In this document: one piece after another, positions 16,677 through 25,376 of the stretch | How the letters are laid out: each line of letters begins with the position of its first letter | How positions within the stretch are numbered: position 1 is the first letter of the stretch | Assembly (NCBI GenBank): GCA_964387585.1 | Contig: CAYLWW010000003.1 | Coordinates: 1 to 35,655 of the forward strand | Direction of reading: 5' to 3' | Length of the DNA: 35,655 nucleotides | Source of the DNA: CAYLWW01 sp964387585 | GTDB taxonomy: Bacteria > Pseudomonadota > Alphaproteobacteria > Rickettsiales > Midichloriaceae | Translations under genes and position numbers: made by a program | The notes under the pieces: model-generated | Seen by the model: the letters and a program-made list of their open reading frames with translations, nothing else | What the model was told of the DNA's origin: nothing | Database searches by the model: none

Positions 16677-18507
16677 TTATTAACTCAACTTTGTTATTAT
16701 CAATGTTACTAACTTGCAAAATACCTGCTACGTTTATGGGAGTTCCTATATTATTTAATAAAAATTTGCCCAATTCATTTTCCGCCCATCGAAAAGCGAT
16801 ACTTTTTATAACTCTTTTAAAAGGCAAATCAAATTTATTTTGTTTGGTAATATATTTGTTATAATTGTCAGTAATAAAAGCAACTACATGTTTATTTCCT
16901 ACTATCATAGAACGCACTACTATAACATTAGTAAAAACGAAACGAGGTTGAGGATTGCCTTGACCAAAAGGCCCAGCTTTACTCAGCTGATTCAATAATT
17001 CAACATTAGCAGCTCCTATACTGAGAACGGAATCTATAGGTAACTCTTTAACTTTATCAAAGAAATGTTGGTTATTTGATGGTTTAAACTCGTTTAATAA
17101 AAAGTTATAGAATGATTCTATTTTTTGAGAAGAAATAGTCAATCCACCTGCCATAGCGTGCCCCCCTCCTTCAATAAGCAAACCCACTGACTTAGCTTTA
17201 ACTATTGCTTTTCCTAAATCTAAACCATTTATAGAGCGAGCAGATCCTTTACCTATTTCAAAGTTATTGATAGAAATGGCTATTGCAGGTTTATGATATA
17301 ATTCTTTAATTCTGCTGGCTAATATACCTAATATTCCTATATGCCAACTGTTTCCTACTACAATAATGATTGAATTTTTATATAATTCCTGACTCTCTAT
17401 TTGCGATACAGCCTCTTCTAAAGCCAAGCTTTCTAATGCTTTGCGTTCGTTATTTAATCCTTCTAATTTATTAGCAATGCTATAAGCTTCGCTATGACTA
17501 TCAGTAGTTAGTAAACTTACTCCTAAATTTCCTTCGCTTACTCTACCTCCAGCATTGATTCTAGGCCCTATGACATACCCTAAGTGATAGCTATGTAGTT
17601 TAGTTTCAAGTTTTAGTAAATCAATTAAACTACTAATCCCAACATTTTGTCTTTTTGCTATTAATTTTAGCCCATTAAATACAAAAGCTCTGTTGATATC
17701 ATTTAACGGCATAACATCGCAAACAGTTCCTAAAGCCACTAAATCTAATAGAGAAAATAAATCAAATTCTTCTGTATTATTGTTCTCAAACCATTTTATA
17801 TCTCTTAGTTTTTTACGTATAGCGATAGTCACCATAAATGCTACACCTACTGCTGCTATAGCTTTATATGGGAAATCATCATCAAATCTATTAGGATTGA
17901 CTATGGCTATAGCTTCAGGCAAAGATTCTACAGTTAAGTGATGATCTATGACAATAACATCTAATCCTATATCTTTAGCTACTTTTAAAGGCTCAAATGA
18001 AACAGTGCCGCAATCTACAGTAATAACTAAACTACTTCCACCAGCTTTGATTTTTTCTAGTGCATTGATATTAGGGCCATACCCTTCAGTTAAGCGATTA
18101 GGAACATAAACGTTTACTTTTAAGTTAACCATTTTAAAGAAACGCATTAATAAAGCAGCTGAAGTTGCCCCATCAACATCGTAATCAGCAAAAATAGTAA
18201 CTTTTTCGTTGTTTAGTATAGCTTCTATTATGCGGCTAGAGGCTTCCTCCATTCCCTTTAAAATAAAAGGATTAGGTAATATATTGCGTAATTTAGGTTC
18301 TAGAAAATTGATGGCTTGCTCAATATTCACTATACCACGATTTACCATAACTTTAGCTAACACTTCATCGATACTTAAGCGTTGGGCTAAGCTTGCTACT
18401 AAGCGCTCATCAGCTTCAATTAAGTGCCATTTTAACGTTCTTAATGACTTGCCAAAATTATGATTTTTACCTGATTCAATTTTATCATAAACTAAGCTAC
18501 CATCCAT
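16657..18507 (-). CDS. recJ: Single-stranded-DNA-specific exonuclease RecJ
   Basis: This 616-residue protein is RecJ, a 5'-3' exonuclease for single-stranded DNA that works in mismatch repair, base excision repair and RecFOR recombination. The DHH phosphoesterase core shows FADYDVDGATSAALLMRFF near 106-124, ITVDCGT near 162-168, IDHHLTVESLP near 187-197 and DLVALGTVCDVMPL near 251-264. GPRINAGGRVSEGNLGVSLL follows near 313. The DHHA1 domain carries the GGGHAMAGGLTI motif near 448-459. All metal-binding motifs are present and the length is near the family norm (about 570-600). It begins the recJ-gpsA-AsmA run. The protein end overlaps the gpsA start. Confidence 0.95.
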   Translation of the reverse strand: MDGSLVYDKIESGKNHNFGKSLRTLKWHLIEADERLVASLAQRLSIDEVLAKVMVNRGIVNIEQAINFLEPKLRNILPNPFILKGMEEASSRIIEAILNNEKVTIFADYDVDGATSAALLMRFFKMVNLKVNVYVPNRLTEGYGPNINALEKIKAGGSSLVITVDCGTVSFEPLKVAKDIGLDVIVIDHHLTVESLPEAIAIVNPNRFDDDFPYKAIAAVGVAFMVTIAIRKKLRDIKWFENNNTEEFDLFSLLDLVALGTVCDVMPLNDINRAFVFNGLKLIAKRQNVGISSLIDLLKLETKLHSYHLGYVIGPRINAGGRVSEGNLGVSLLTTDSHSEAYSIANKLEGLNNERKALESLALEEAVSQIESQELYKNSIIIVVGNSWHIGILGILASRIKELYHKPAIAISINNFEIGKGSARSINGLDLGKAIVKAKSVGLLIEGGGHAMAGGLTISSQKIESFYNFLLNEFKPSNNQHFFDKVKELPIDSVLSIGAANVELLNQLSKAGPFGQGNPQPRFVFTNVIVVRSMIVGNKHVVAFITDNYNKYITKQNKFDLPFKRVIKSIAFRWAENELGKFLLNNIGTPINVAGILQVSNIDNNKVELIIDDIAV

Positions 18508-18818
18508 ATAATTATTAGTAATTTATTTAACTTTATCTATTAATAGCATAAAATAACTTGAACTTATAATTATAAATTAACTATTTTATAATTATTATAA
18601 TGGTTATAAAAAGAATAATAATAAAAAATAATCTTCTTTTAACTATTTGTATTTTCATTTAATTTTTTCTTTACCAATACTATGATTTAAGAAAAAGATG
18701 ATAAGAAATAAAAATTATGGTATTTTATTACGTGATTTGTAAAGTAATTAATATCTTAACAAAAATAAAGCAAGTAAAGCTATAAAAAAAATTAATCATT
18801 AACTAAAATATTAAGTGA
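18508..18818. other. Divergent intergenic region between recJ and tatA
   Basis: This 311-base spacer is almost pure A/T with many A and T runs and holds the promoters of recJ (leftward) and tatA (rightward). I see no coding remnant, RNA gene or clear operator. Confidence 0.5.
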
Positions 18819-19004
18819 ATGTCTGGTAGATTTGGAGAATTGTTATTAATACTTATAATCGTATTATTATTTTTTGGAGCGGGCAAGTTGCCTAGAGTTA
18901 TGAATGATATAGGGCGTGGAATAAGAAATTTGCGAGATGGTTTACAACAAGACACTAAGGACAAAAATCTTTCTGATGATGAGGAAAAACAAAATAAAGA
19001 TTAA
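18819..19004 (+). CDS. tatA: Sec-independent (twin-arginine) translocase subunit TatA
   Basis: This 61-residue protein is TatA, the ring-forming subunit of the Tat pathway for folded proteins. It has a single membrane helix (LLLILIIVLLFF, about residues 7-18). The conserved FGAGKLPRVMNDIGRGIRNL then gives the hinge and amphipathic helix, followed by a short charged tail (DEEKQNKD). FGAGKLP matches the FGxxKLP motif exactly. TatB and TatC are not adjacent. It lies alone between two AT-rich spacers of about 300 bases. Confidence 0.9.
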   Translation: MSGRFGELLLILIIVLLFFGAGKLPRVMNDIGRGIRNLRDGLQQDTKDKNLSDDEEKQNKD

Positions 19005-19284
19005 ATGATTTTAAAATCTTCACTCTCTGTTTAAACTTTTACAAGTTGAATACTTTTATTTTCAATAATGAGAATAAAATCATTAGTTTTTATCACTTAA
19101 GTATTGATTAAAAAAACTTTTCGACTATAAAGCAATGACCTTGTTTAAATATACATAGACAAGTCGAGAGTATTTAAAAAAATTTATTATTTATTATCCA
19201 TTTTTTATCTAATAGTAAATAATTTAACACTAATTTATTAAATAAATATTTAATTTTAATTTTTAAAAATCAGTTGAAGTAGTA

Positions 19285-20055
19285 ATGGAATTGAGTAAAA
19301 AAACAACCTCAAAGTTAATAGATGAATATGTTAAGCCCGCTATTATAGCCCTGGCTTTAACGATCATTATACGCTCCTGTTTATACGAGCCATTTAAAAT
19401 ACCTTCTGGTTCAATGAAGTCAAATTTAATTGAAGGTGATTATATTTTGGTTTCTAAGTATAGCTATGGGTATGGTAAACATTTTTTACCTATATCTATA
19501 AATATCAAAAATAGAATTTTTCGTACACAGCCTGAACGTGGAGATATAATAGTATTTAAAAGTGGAGAAAAAGATGATGATAAGAACTATATAAAACGTT
19601 TGATAGGTATGCCTGGTGATGAGATATATTTAAGCCAAGGAACGGTATTTATAAATGATGTTCCTTTACCGAAAACAAAAGTTGGAGAGTATAAAGGTTG
19701 TGATGATAATGATAAAGATATTGTGTGTACAAAGTACTTAGAAGAGTTACCTAATGGCATAAAATATATAGTACTTGATGCTAATCACAATTTTCATTTA
19801 GATTTTCCTGATGATACCTCTAGGTATATAGTTCCAGAAAAACATTATTTCTTTTTAGGGGATAACCGAAATTATTCAAAAGACAGTCGTTATTTAAAAG
19901 ACAGCTCTTATTCCAAAGGTATGGGGTTTATTCCAGAGGAAGATTTAGTAGGTAGAGCAGAAATAATTTTTTGGAATAGTAATATCTCTATAAGTGATAT
20001 TTCAAATAATAATATGCTTATAAAGCGTTTGTTTAGGAAATTTAATACTGAATAA
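19285..20055 (+). CDS. lepB: Signal peptidase I
   Basis: This 256-residue membrane protease removes signal peptides from exported proteins. One membrane segment (about 17-33, IIALALTIIIRS) precedes the catalytic region. Box B is IPSGSMKSNL with nucleophile S43. Box D is YIKRLIGMPGDEIYL with general base K104. Box E is FFLGDNRNYSKDSRY. Directly after it comes a near-repeat, KDSRYLKDSSY, from an 18-base imperfect duplication (about 19877-19912). The family normally goes straight from GDNR-S-DSR to GxVP. Here the equivalent GFIPEEDLVGRA follows about 10 residues late. It is 130 bases upstream of rnc, the usual neighbour. Confidence 0.94.
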   Translation: MELSKKTTSKLIDEYVKPAIIALALTIIIRSCLYEPFKIPSGSMKSNLIEGDYILVSKYSYGYGKHFLPISINIKNRIFRTQPERGDIIVFKSGEKDDDKNYIKRLIGMPGDEIYLSQGTVFINDVPLPKTKVGEYKGCDDNDKDIVCTKYLEELPNGIKYIVLDANHNFHLDFPDDTSRYIVPEKHYFFLGDNRNYSKDSRYLKDSSYSKGMGFIPEEDLVGRAEIIFWNSNISISDISNNNMLIKRLFRKFNTE

Positions 20056-20185
20056 TAAAAAATATAAGCATTATTGGATCTATAGTTTTTTGTAAATAAA
20101 AGCATTCACCAAAAGCAAATTTAATTATTCTTGATCAGAACTATTAGATTATCTAATTTAATATAAATTAAAAAATTAAAAATAA

Positions 20186-20881
20186 ATGTCAGATTTAGAA
20201 CAAAAATTAGACTATTCATTCAAAGATATAAAGTTATTAGACGAAGCTCTAATGCATCCAAGTTTTTTATGTAATAAAAAATATGCAACTATACCACATA
20301 AAAATTATCAGAGATTAGAATTTTTAGGAGATAGTGTATTAAATTTATCTATAGCTAGCATACTATATTCCCGTTTTACTGATTATAACGAAGGTAAATT
20401 ATCAGTGATGCATTCATATTTAGTGAAAACTGATAGCTTAGCTAGAGTAGCTAGAGATATCGAATTAGGTAAATATATAGTAATGGATCAGGGCGAAGAA
20501 TTAATGGGGGGTAGGGATAAACCTCGTAATTTAGAGAATGCTTTAGAGGCTATTATAGGAGCTATATTTTTAGACTCTGGCTATAGTGCGGTTGAGCCCA
20601 TAGTAGAAAAATTATGGCATGAATTGTTAGAAGAATCAATTGATGTAGACAAGATTAAGGATTATAAATCTAAACTTCAAGAGTGGGTACAAAAACATGG
20701 GCAAAAAATCCCTCAATATGTCATAGAAAAGGCTGATGGTCCAGCGCATAACCCTACTTTTACTGTAGCTGTGTATGTAGATAATCTTCCTTCAGTTATG
20801 GCTATAGGGAAATCTAAGAAAATAGCTGAACAAGAAGCTGCTAAACTGATGTTGGAAACAATATTAAAAGATGTTTTATAA
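20186..20881 (+). CDS. rnc: Ribonuclease III
   Basis: This 231-residue protein is RNase III, which cuts double-stranded RNA in rRNA precursors and other transcripts. The signature YQRLEFLGDSVLN is at 41-53, with the metal-binding residues E45 and D49. The second acidic site is in ENALEAIIGAIFLDSG, including E121. The C-terminal double-stranded RNA-binding domain begins about residue 155 (DYKSKLQEWVQKHG) and ends with KKIAEQEAAKLMLE. All catalytic residues are present and the length is typical. It follows lepB as in many bacteria, but the usual next gene, era, is absent and a Trm112-like gene follows instead. Confidence 0.95.
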   Translation: MSDLEQKLDYSFKDIKLLDEALMHPSFLCNKKYATIPHKNYQRLEFLGDSVLNLSIASILYSRFTDYNEGKLSVMHSYLVKTDSLARVARDIELGKYIVMDQGEELMGGRDKPRNLENALEAIIGAIFLDSGYSAVEPIVEKLWHELLEESIDVDKIKDYKSKLQEWVQKHGQKIPQYVIEKADGPAHNPTFTVAVYVDNLPSVMAIGKSKKIAEQEAAKLMLETILKDVL

Positions 20882-20936
20882 AGAATATCCAGCCAATATT
20901 TATCAAGCTCGTATAATCATTTATAATAATTAAGAA

Positions 20937-21113
20937 ATGTTTGATTTAAAATTGTTAGAGATCTTAGTATGTCCAATTACTAAAACAAAACTAGAGTATG
21001 ATGAAGAAAAACAGCTTTTAATATCCAAAGCTGCTAAAGTTGCATTTCCGATAAAGGAAGGTATACCAATAATGTTAATTGAAGAAGCTGTATCTATTGA
21101 AAATTTAGATTAA
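20937..21113 (+). CDS. Trm112-family small protein
   Basis: This 58-residue protein starts MFDLKLLEILVCPITKTKLE and ends GIPIMLIEEAVSIENLD. It matches the Trm112/YcaR (UPF0434) family, whose pattern is LLEILVCPxxKxxL, then F-I-GIPxML-EEA. Eukaryotic Trm112 activates several methyltransferases; the bacterial role is not settled. The second pair of cysteines is absent, as in most bacterial members. It lies 55 bases after rnc and 35 bases before rimP, so it is probably cotranscribed with them. Confidence 0.88.
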   Translation: MFDLKLLEILVCPITKTKLEYDEEKQLLISKAAKVAFPIKEGIPIMLIEEAVSIENLD

Positions 21114-21148
21114 GATTAATTATTAAAAACTATAGTATAATATTGCAA

Positions 21149-21673
21149 ATGTTAATAAATGTATTTCAAAGCCAAATAGAACAAAAAATATTTGATAACA
21201 TAGAACAGTCTTTAGCCGAATTAGGTTTTAAAGTGGTTAGGATTCGTTTTAATCAAAAGAAAAAAAGTAGGAATTTGCAAATAATGATTGATAAGTTAGA
21301 AGGAGAAACAGTTACTATAGATGATTGTGAAAAAGTAAGTAAGTATTTATCAGTACTTTTCGATGCGGATAACCTAATGCCAGATGAGCGGTATAATTTA
21401 GAAATAAGTTCTCCCGGAATTGATAGGCCATTAACTAGAACAGAAGATTTTGAACTTGCTATAGGAGAAGTTATAAGAGTAAAAACTTGGCGTCAAGTAG
21501 CAGAAAGTGGTAAATTTAAAGGTCATTTAATAAAAGTAGAGTCGGAATCTATTCAATTACAAATGTCACCTAAATTGCCATTAATTACTATAGAATTTAA
21601 TAATATTGCTGAAGCATTTTTGGAGTATAATGTTGATAAGCTTTTAGGTAATATTAGAGATAAAAATAACTAA
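21149..21673 (+). CDS. rimP: Ribosome maturation factor RimP
   Basis: This protein of about 174 residues is RimP, which assists assembly of the 30S ribosomal subunit. The N-terminal domain has ELGFKVVRIRFNQKKKSRNL, LQIMIDKLEG and TIDDCEKVSKYLSVLFD. The conserved YNLEISSPGIDRPLTR follows near residues 85-100. The C-terminal SH3-like domain begins at about KTWRQVAESGKFKGHL. A TTG two codons earlier (21143) also opens the frame, but the ATG at 21149 is preferred. In most bacteria rimP leads the nusA-infB operon. Here it is followed by a convergent unknown gene, so it is detached from that operon. Confidence 0.9.
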   Translation: MLINVFQSQIEQKIFDNIEQSLAELGFKVVRIRFNQKKKSRNLQIMIDKLEGETVTIDDCEKVSKYLSVLFDADNLMPDERYNLEISSPGIDRPLTRTEDFELAIGEVIRVKTWRQVAESGKFKGHLIKVESESIQLQMSPKLPLITIEFNNIAEAFLEYNVDKLLGNIRDKNN

Positions 21674-21782
21674 CTAAGAGCTTGGTTTTACCTATCATCT
21701 CTCTAGTATATTTTTATTATTATAGGGAATCCTCTTTTATTACAGTTTTTCTATTATTTCCTACTGTTAAATTATATTAATA

Positions 21783-22802
21783 TTACGCTAAAATTTTACT
21801 TTCTTTTTCTTTGAGTTGCTTTGAGTTGTTAATTTTTTCCGACCATTTACTTAAGTTTTCTTTAGTAAGTGGTTCAGGCATTTTAGTATTATGCTTAACG
21901 TTACTTTTATCAGTTAATACTTCTGATATACTTTTTAATATAGTAACTAATTTATCTGCTGAAGTTTGATTGCTATTGGGATGAGTTTCTTCTAATGCGC
22001 TAATGATGATATTGCTATTTTTTTTGCCTATCTTTAAATCAAGTATGTCTTGAGATTTTTTTATTTCTGCTTTTAAAATATTTAAATTCTTTATAGCTTC
22101 ACTCGAATTTTTATTTTCTATCCTATCTTCTATGAAATTGATTACTATATCAAAATCAGCTTTTTTATTATTAACCTTTTTCAGTTCATTTTGATTTAAA
22201 GAATTTTCTTTTACTATTTCTGTATATATTTCTTTATAGTCCTTAATAATATGATAAAGTGGTTCTTTATCATATTGAATAGATAGGTTATTATCATCAA
22301 TAATGTTTTGCATAGCCCTATCTAAATTAGTAAAATTTGTTCCTTTTTTTAAGCTATTAATAGCTTCTTTTACTTTTTTACTGCTATTAAATTCTTCTTC
22401 GAATTCGCTAATAGAGGAGTGCAATTTCTTGGCTTCTAAATTTTGGGAAAGTACAATATTACTTATTTCTTTTACATATGCTTTTAAAGTAGGTTTCCCT
22501 TTATCTATAGTAGTTATTAACTCATTAGTAATTTCTTCATTGTCTACTGAGTTTGAATTAAAATTATTATTTTTTAGATGAGTGCTATTTATGTATTGCT
22601 TATCTTCTGCGCTAAAGTTATTATCGGCATCTATAATCCTTTCAAATTGCTTGAAGTATGTACTATAATTCTTCTCATTAAATATTTCCATTAATCCAAT
22701 TCTATATTGTAATTCATCTATATCAACATAAAATCGTAATTTCTGTGTATCTAGTTTTAATAAATTTTGTAGATTTCTATCAATAAAATCATATTCACTC
22801 AT
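21783..22802 (-). CDS. Hypothetical cysteine-free, charged helical protein
   Basis: I do not recognise this 339-residue protein. It has no signal peptide, no membrane segment and no cysteine. It is very rich in Lys, Asn, Glu, Ser and Ile and appears mostly helical with coiled-coil potential (for example LEAKKLHSSISEFEEEFNSS and SLNQNELKKVNNKKADFDI). The C-terminus is lysine-rich (NNSKQLKEKESKILA). An A-rich ribosome binding site (AAAAAGG) lies about 9 bases before the ATG. It is convergent with rimP and has 700 bases of non-coding DNA upstream, so it is a single-gene unit. Such solitary, lineage-restricted, helical, charged proteins in intracellular bacteria are often secreted effectors, but nothing here proves export. 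The frame is intact and codon use looks native. Confidence 0.65.
   Translation of the reverse strand: MSEYDFIDRNLQNLLKLDTQKLRFYVDIDELQYRIGLMEIFNEKNYSTYFKQFERIIDADNNFSAEDKQYINSTHLKNNNFNSNSVDNEEITNELITTIDKGKPTLKAYVKEISNIVLSQNLEAKKLHSSISEFEEEFNSSKKVKEAINSLKKGTNFTNLDRAMQNIIDDNNLSIQYDKEPLYHIIKDYKEIYTEIVKENSLNQNELKKVNNKKADFDIVINFIEDRIENKNSSEAIKNLNILKAEIKKSQDILDLKIGKKNSNIIISALEETHPNSNQTSADKLVTILKSISEVLTDKSNVKHNTKMPEPLTKENLSKWSEKINNSKQLKEKESKILA
22248..22276. repeat. 12-bp perfect inverted repeat inside the unknown gene
   Basis: AATATGATAAAG (22248-22259) and CTTTATCATATT (22265-22276) are exact inverted copies with a 5-base loop, in codons about 176-185 (QYDKEPLYHI). Confidence 0.8.
22351..22366. 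repeat. 16-base perfect palindrome inside the unknown gene
   Basis: AAGCTATTAATAGCTT equals its reverse complement, in codons about 146-151 (EAINSL). It lies about 75 bases from the 22248-22276 repeat. Confidence 0.65.
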
Positions 22803-23501
22803 ATAAAAGACCTTTTTATAATTTTTTTAACATTTTTGTCCGATTTTCTATTAATAAGCTCATTAGCAATTTTGTATATACAAAAATTCAAATAATTTCA
22901 TTTATATCATTTATAATGAGATTGTTTGCTTATAATATTGCTTAAAAAATCACTTTTTTATTTGTTTTTATATAATAAGAAAGCTGTCTAATGAATTTAA
23001 GTCAACTGTAAAGTTATATTTTTAATAAGTTTGATGGAATTAATTTATTTTTAAATCGCTCAATTGTTAAGAAGTTGTAATGTATTTCGCTAACTCATTG
23101 ATTATAATGGGAATAAGGAAATATAGAATATCAATCAAATGTATAGTTAAAATTTAAGTAATGCAAAAAGAAAAATAAATACAAAACTATCTAGCTCAGT
23201 ACATTAAAAGCTATATATAAATGTAGAAGATGAAATTGTTATTGAGCCTTTGATAGCTAATGATACCAAGTATAGATTTGAACTAACTAAAAAATATCTT
23301 ATAAAATTCTCTCTTATTTAGATCTGTAATAATAAAAAGCTAGATTTTATCTGCTTAGTATATTATAAGTGTTATTCCAAAATAAAAAATTAAGCTTGAA
23401 ATAACTTTTTACATTGGCTGTTTTCTTTATATTTTGAAATTTATTAAAGTTTTAATTAAAAAACAGCTTGAGTTAAAGTAACATTTAAAACGAATAAAAA
23501 A
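22803..23501. other. Long spacer upstream of rpmF, with a possible gene remnant
   Basis: This 699-base AT-rich spacer has no complete gene. On the plus strand 23208-23321 reads KLYINVEDEIVIEPLIANDT and then KYRFELTKKYLIKF before a stop. In another frame just upstream, YLAQYIKSYI could be its continuation across a frameshift. The balanced composition suggests a decayed protein end, but I cannot name the family. The remainder holds the promoters of the unknown gene and rpmF, with no motif that stands out. Confidence 0.35.
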
Positions 23502-23708
23502 ATGGCTGTACCTAAGAAAAAAACTTCTAAATCTAAGCGCAATCAAAGAAGAGCTCATGATGCGCTAAAAGCAATAAATATTGTTTTTGATAAAAATACT
23601 GGTGAACCTAAACTACCTCATCATATGTCATTAGTTGATGGGTATTATAACGGTCGTATAGTGAAAAAGCAGAAGCAGCAAGCAAATAATGAAGCGTCTA
23701 GCGATTAA
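23502..23708 (+). CDS. rpmF: 50S ribosomal protein L32
   Basis: This 68-residue basic protein is L32 of the large ribosomal subunit. MAVPKKKTSKSKRNQRRAHD is the hallmark start, followed by the short middle PKLPHHMSLVDGYYNGR and a lysine/glutamine-rich tail. It has no cysteines, so it is the zinc-free form. rpmF usually leads a pair with plsX. Here a 588-base spacer separates them, and a hairpin (23734-23757) follows rpmF, so they may no longer be one transcript. Confidence 0.95.
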   Translation: MAVPKKKTSKSKRNQRRAHDALKAINIVFDKNTGEPKLPHHMSLVDGYYNGRIVKKQKQQANNEASSD

Positions 23709-24296
23709 TAATATAACTTCTTAATTTTAAAATCTTATTATAACAAGTTATAATAAGTGTATTATTGTGGGCCAAAAGTAGTTTTTCTACTAGTGAAATC
23801 CTTAAAGCTGCTCGAATCCCTTAGTCGATTTTCTCATTCATATACCTATGCCTGCTTATATTTAGCTTGAAAAGTTCATAACTATGAAGTTAATAAGTAT
23901 TATTTTTACTAGCTGCTTAATATAGCTAGCATCAAATAATTATTTGGGGAAAGTAGTATATGTGTGATTTATGTGATATTATCTTACGATATTAGAATTA
24001 TTAACATTATGAAATGTATAACTAGTAGCAAATAAAGATTTGGTATGTTGCTTATCGATCATATGCAATTTTATGCTTTTTGCCTGATAAGGCTTCTACT
24101 AGCTCTTCATTTTTAAGTAATATATTAAGATATTTATTGCTCATCTATACATTTATAACGTACCTGGTTATGCTTTTGACGAATTTAAAGCAGTTCTAGT
24201 TTTGTTTGTGTATAGCTTAGGAATAATTTTAGCAAATCATTGAATTTCAAAGTAAATATATGTATTTATATTATTATAAAAGCTAAAAATCACAAA
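23709..24296. other. Decayed spacer between rpmF and plsX with short coding remnants
   Basis: This 588-base region has a hairpin at its start. It also holds two protein-like fragments that overlap on opposite strands. Minus-strand 24052-24144 encodes a 30-residue peptide, MSNKYLNILLKNEELVEALS then GKKHKIAYDR. Plus-strand 24121-24243 is open without a start and includes NVPGYAFDEFKAVLVLFVYS, ending before the plsX start. Neither can be assigned to a family. Only one, or neither, can be a real relic where they overlap. A T-loop-like string at 23808-23818 has no tRNA around it. Confidence 0.35.
23734..23757 (+). terminator. Hairpin after rpmF, possible terminator
   Basis: CTTATTATAAC (23734-23744) and GTTATAATAAG (23747-23757) are exact inverted copies with a 2-base centre, 25 bases past the rpmF stop. 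The stem is A/T-rich and no long T run follows, so it is a weak terminator or a processing hairpin. Confidence 0.4.
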
Positions 24297-25376
24297 ATGG
24301 ATAATAATATCATAAATATAAGCATTGATGCTATGGGTGGTGTTAATTCACCTAGGGCAGCTTTAGAAGCAATAAGTATAGCTTGCTCAGAGCATAGCGA
24401 CCTTTTTTTCCTAATTTTTGGCGACTCTCTTATTATACCAGATCTGATTAAGGATTATAATATTCCAGAATCTCGTTATCACTTTTTTCCTACAGAGAAA
24501 ATAGTGACAGATGAGCATACGCCAGTAGAAGCTTTGCGTAATAAAGGGTCTAGTATGCATAAAGCAATTGAGGCAGTAAAAGAAAAAGTTGCTCATGCTT
24601 GCGTATCATGCGGCAATACCGGGGCGCTTTTAGTAATGTCAAAAGTAGTGCTAGGAACATTGCCTGGGGTAAAAAGACCAGCTATAATAGGACTGTTTCC
24701 TACTTTATCAGGTCGTTCAGTGATGTTAGATATGGGTGCTAACTCCGAATGTAACGAAATATTTTTGTTTCAATTTGCTTTAATGGGTTCTTGTTTTGCC
24801 AAGTCAGTTTTAAAAATTACTGATCCTAAAATAGGCTTGCTTAATATTGGGGTAGAGAGATTTAAGGGTAGGGAGTTGGAGCATAAGGCTTTTAATATAT
24901 TAAATCAATCTGGTTTGAATTTTAAGGGTTATATAGAAGGTCATGACATAATAGTGGGTGATGTTGACGTAATCGTTACGGATGGGTTTTCAGGTAATAT
25001 AGCTTTAAAAGCATCTGAAGGGACCGCAAGAATATGCACGGAGTTATTAAGACAAGCATGTAATAATTCAATTAGATCTAAAATTGGCGCGGCATTGTTA
25101 AAACCATCTTTGAAATCTACTTTTAAGAGAATAGATCCTAATTCTAATAATGGTGCCATGTTTATTGGTATAGATGGTATAGTAGTTAAGGGGCATGGAA
25201 ATTCAGAAACTCAGGGTATGTTAAATGCTATTAACGTAGCTAGTGATTTAGCTAAAAGTAACATTAATTTCAAAATCACTGAAGAATTACATGCGTTTGA
25301 AGAAAAAGGTATAGGTTTAAATATTGTAGAAAAAATAAAGCATACTTCTGCTAAAATTTTTGGTATAGCTAAATAA
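24297..25376 (+). CDS. plsX: Phosphate acyltransferase PlsX
   Basis: This 359-residue enzyme converts acyl-ACP to acyl-phosphate, the first committed step of phospholipid synthesis in most bacteria. The start ISIDAMGGVNSPRAALEAI is the conserved xALDAMGGDxxP region; here aspartate after GG is replaced by valine. Other family segments are HTPVEALRNKGSSMHKAIE near 80, CGNTGALLVMSK near 104 and VMLDMGANSEC near 142. GLLNIGVERFKGRELEHKAF and DVIVTDGFSGNIALKASEGT also match. The frame stays open upstream to 24240, but the ATG at 24297 places the protein start where the family begins. The usual next gene fabH is absent; priA follows after 184 bases. Confidence 0.92.
   Translation: MDNNIINISIDAMGGVNSPRAALEAISIACSEHSDLFFLIFGDSLIIPDLIKDYNIPESRYHFFPTEKIVTDEHTPVEALRNKGSSMHKAIEAVKEKVAHACVSCGNTGALLVMSKVVLGTLPGVKRPAIIGLFPTLSGRSVMLDMGANSECNEIFLFQFALMGSCFAKSVLKITDPKIGLLNIGVERFKGRELEHKAFNILNQSGLNFKGYIEGHDIIVGDVDVIVTDGFSGNIALKASEGTARICTELLRQACNNSIRSKIGAALLKPSLKSTFKRIDPNSNNGAMFIGIDGIVVKGHGNSETQGMLNAINVASDLAKSNINFKITEELHAFEEKGIGLNIVEKIKHTSAKIFGIAK

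Noticed and set aside
23790..23830. T-loop-like string (GCTCGAATCC) suggesting a tRNA
   Set aside because: No acceptor stem, anticodon arm or D arm can be built around it.
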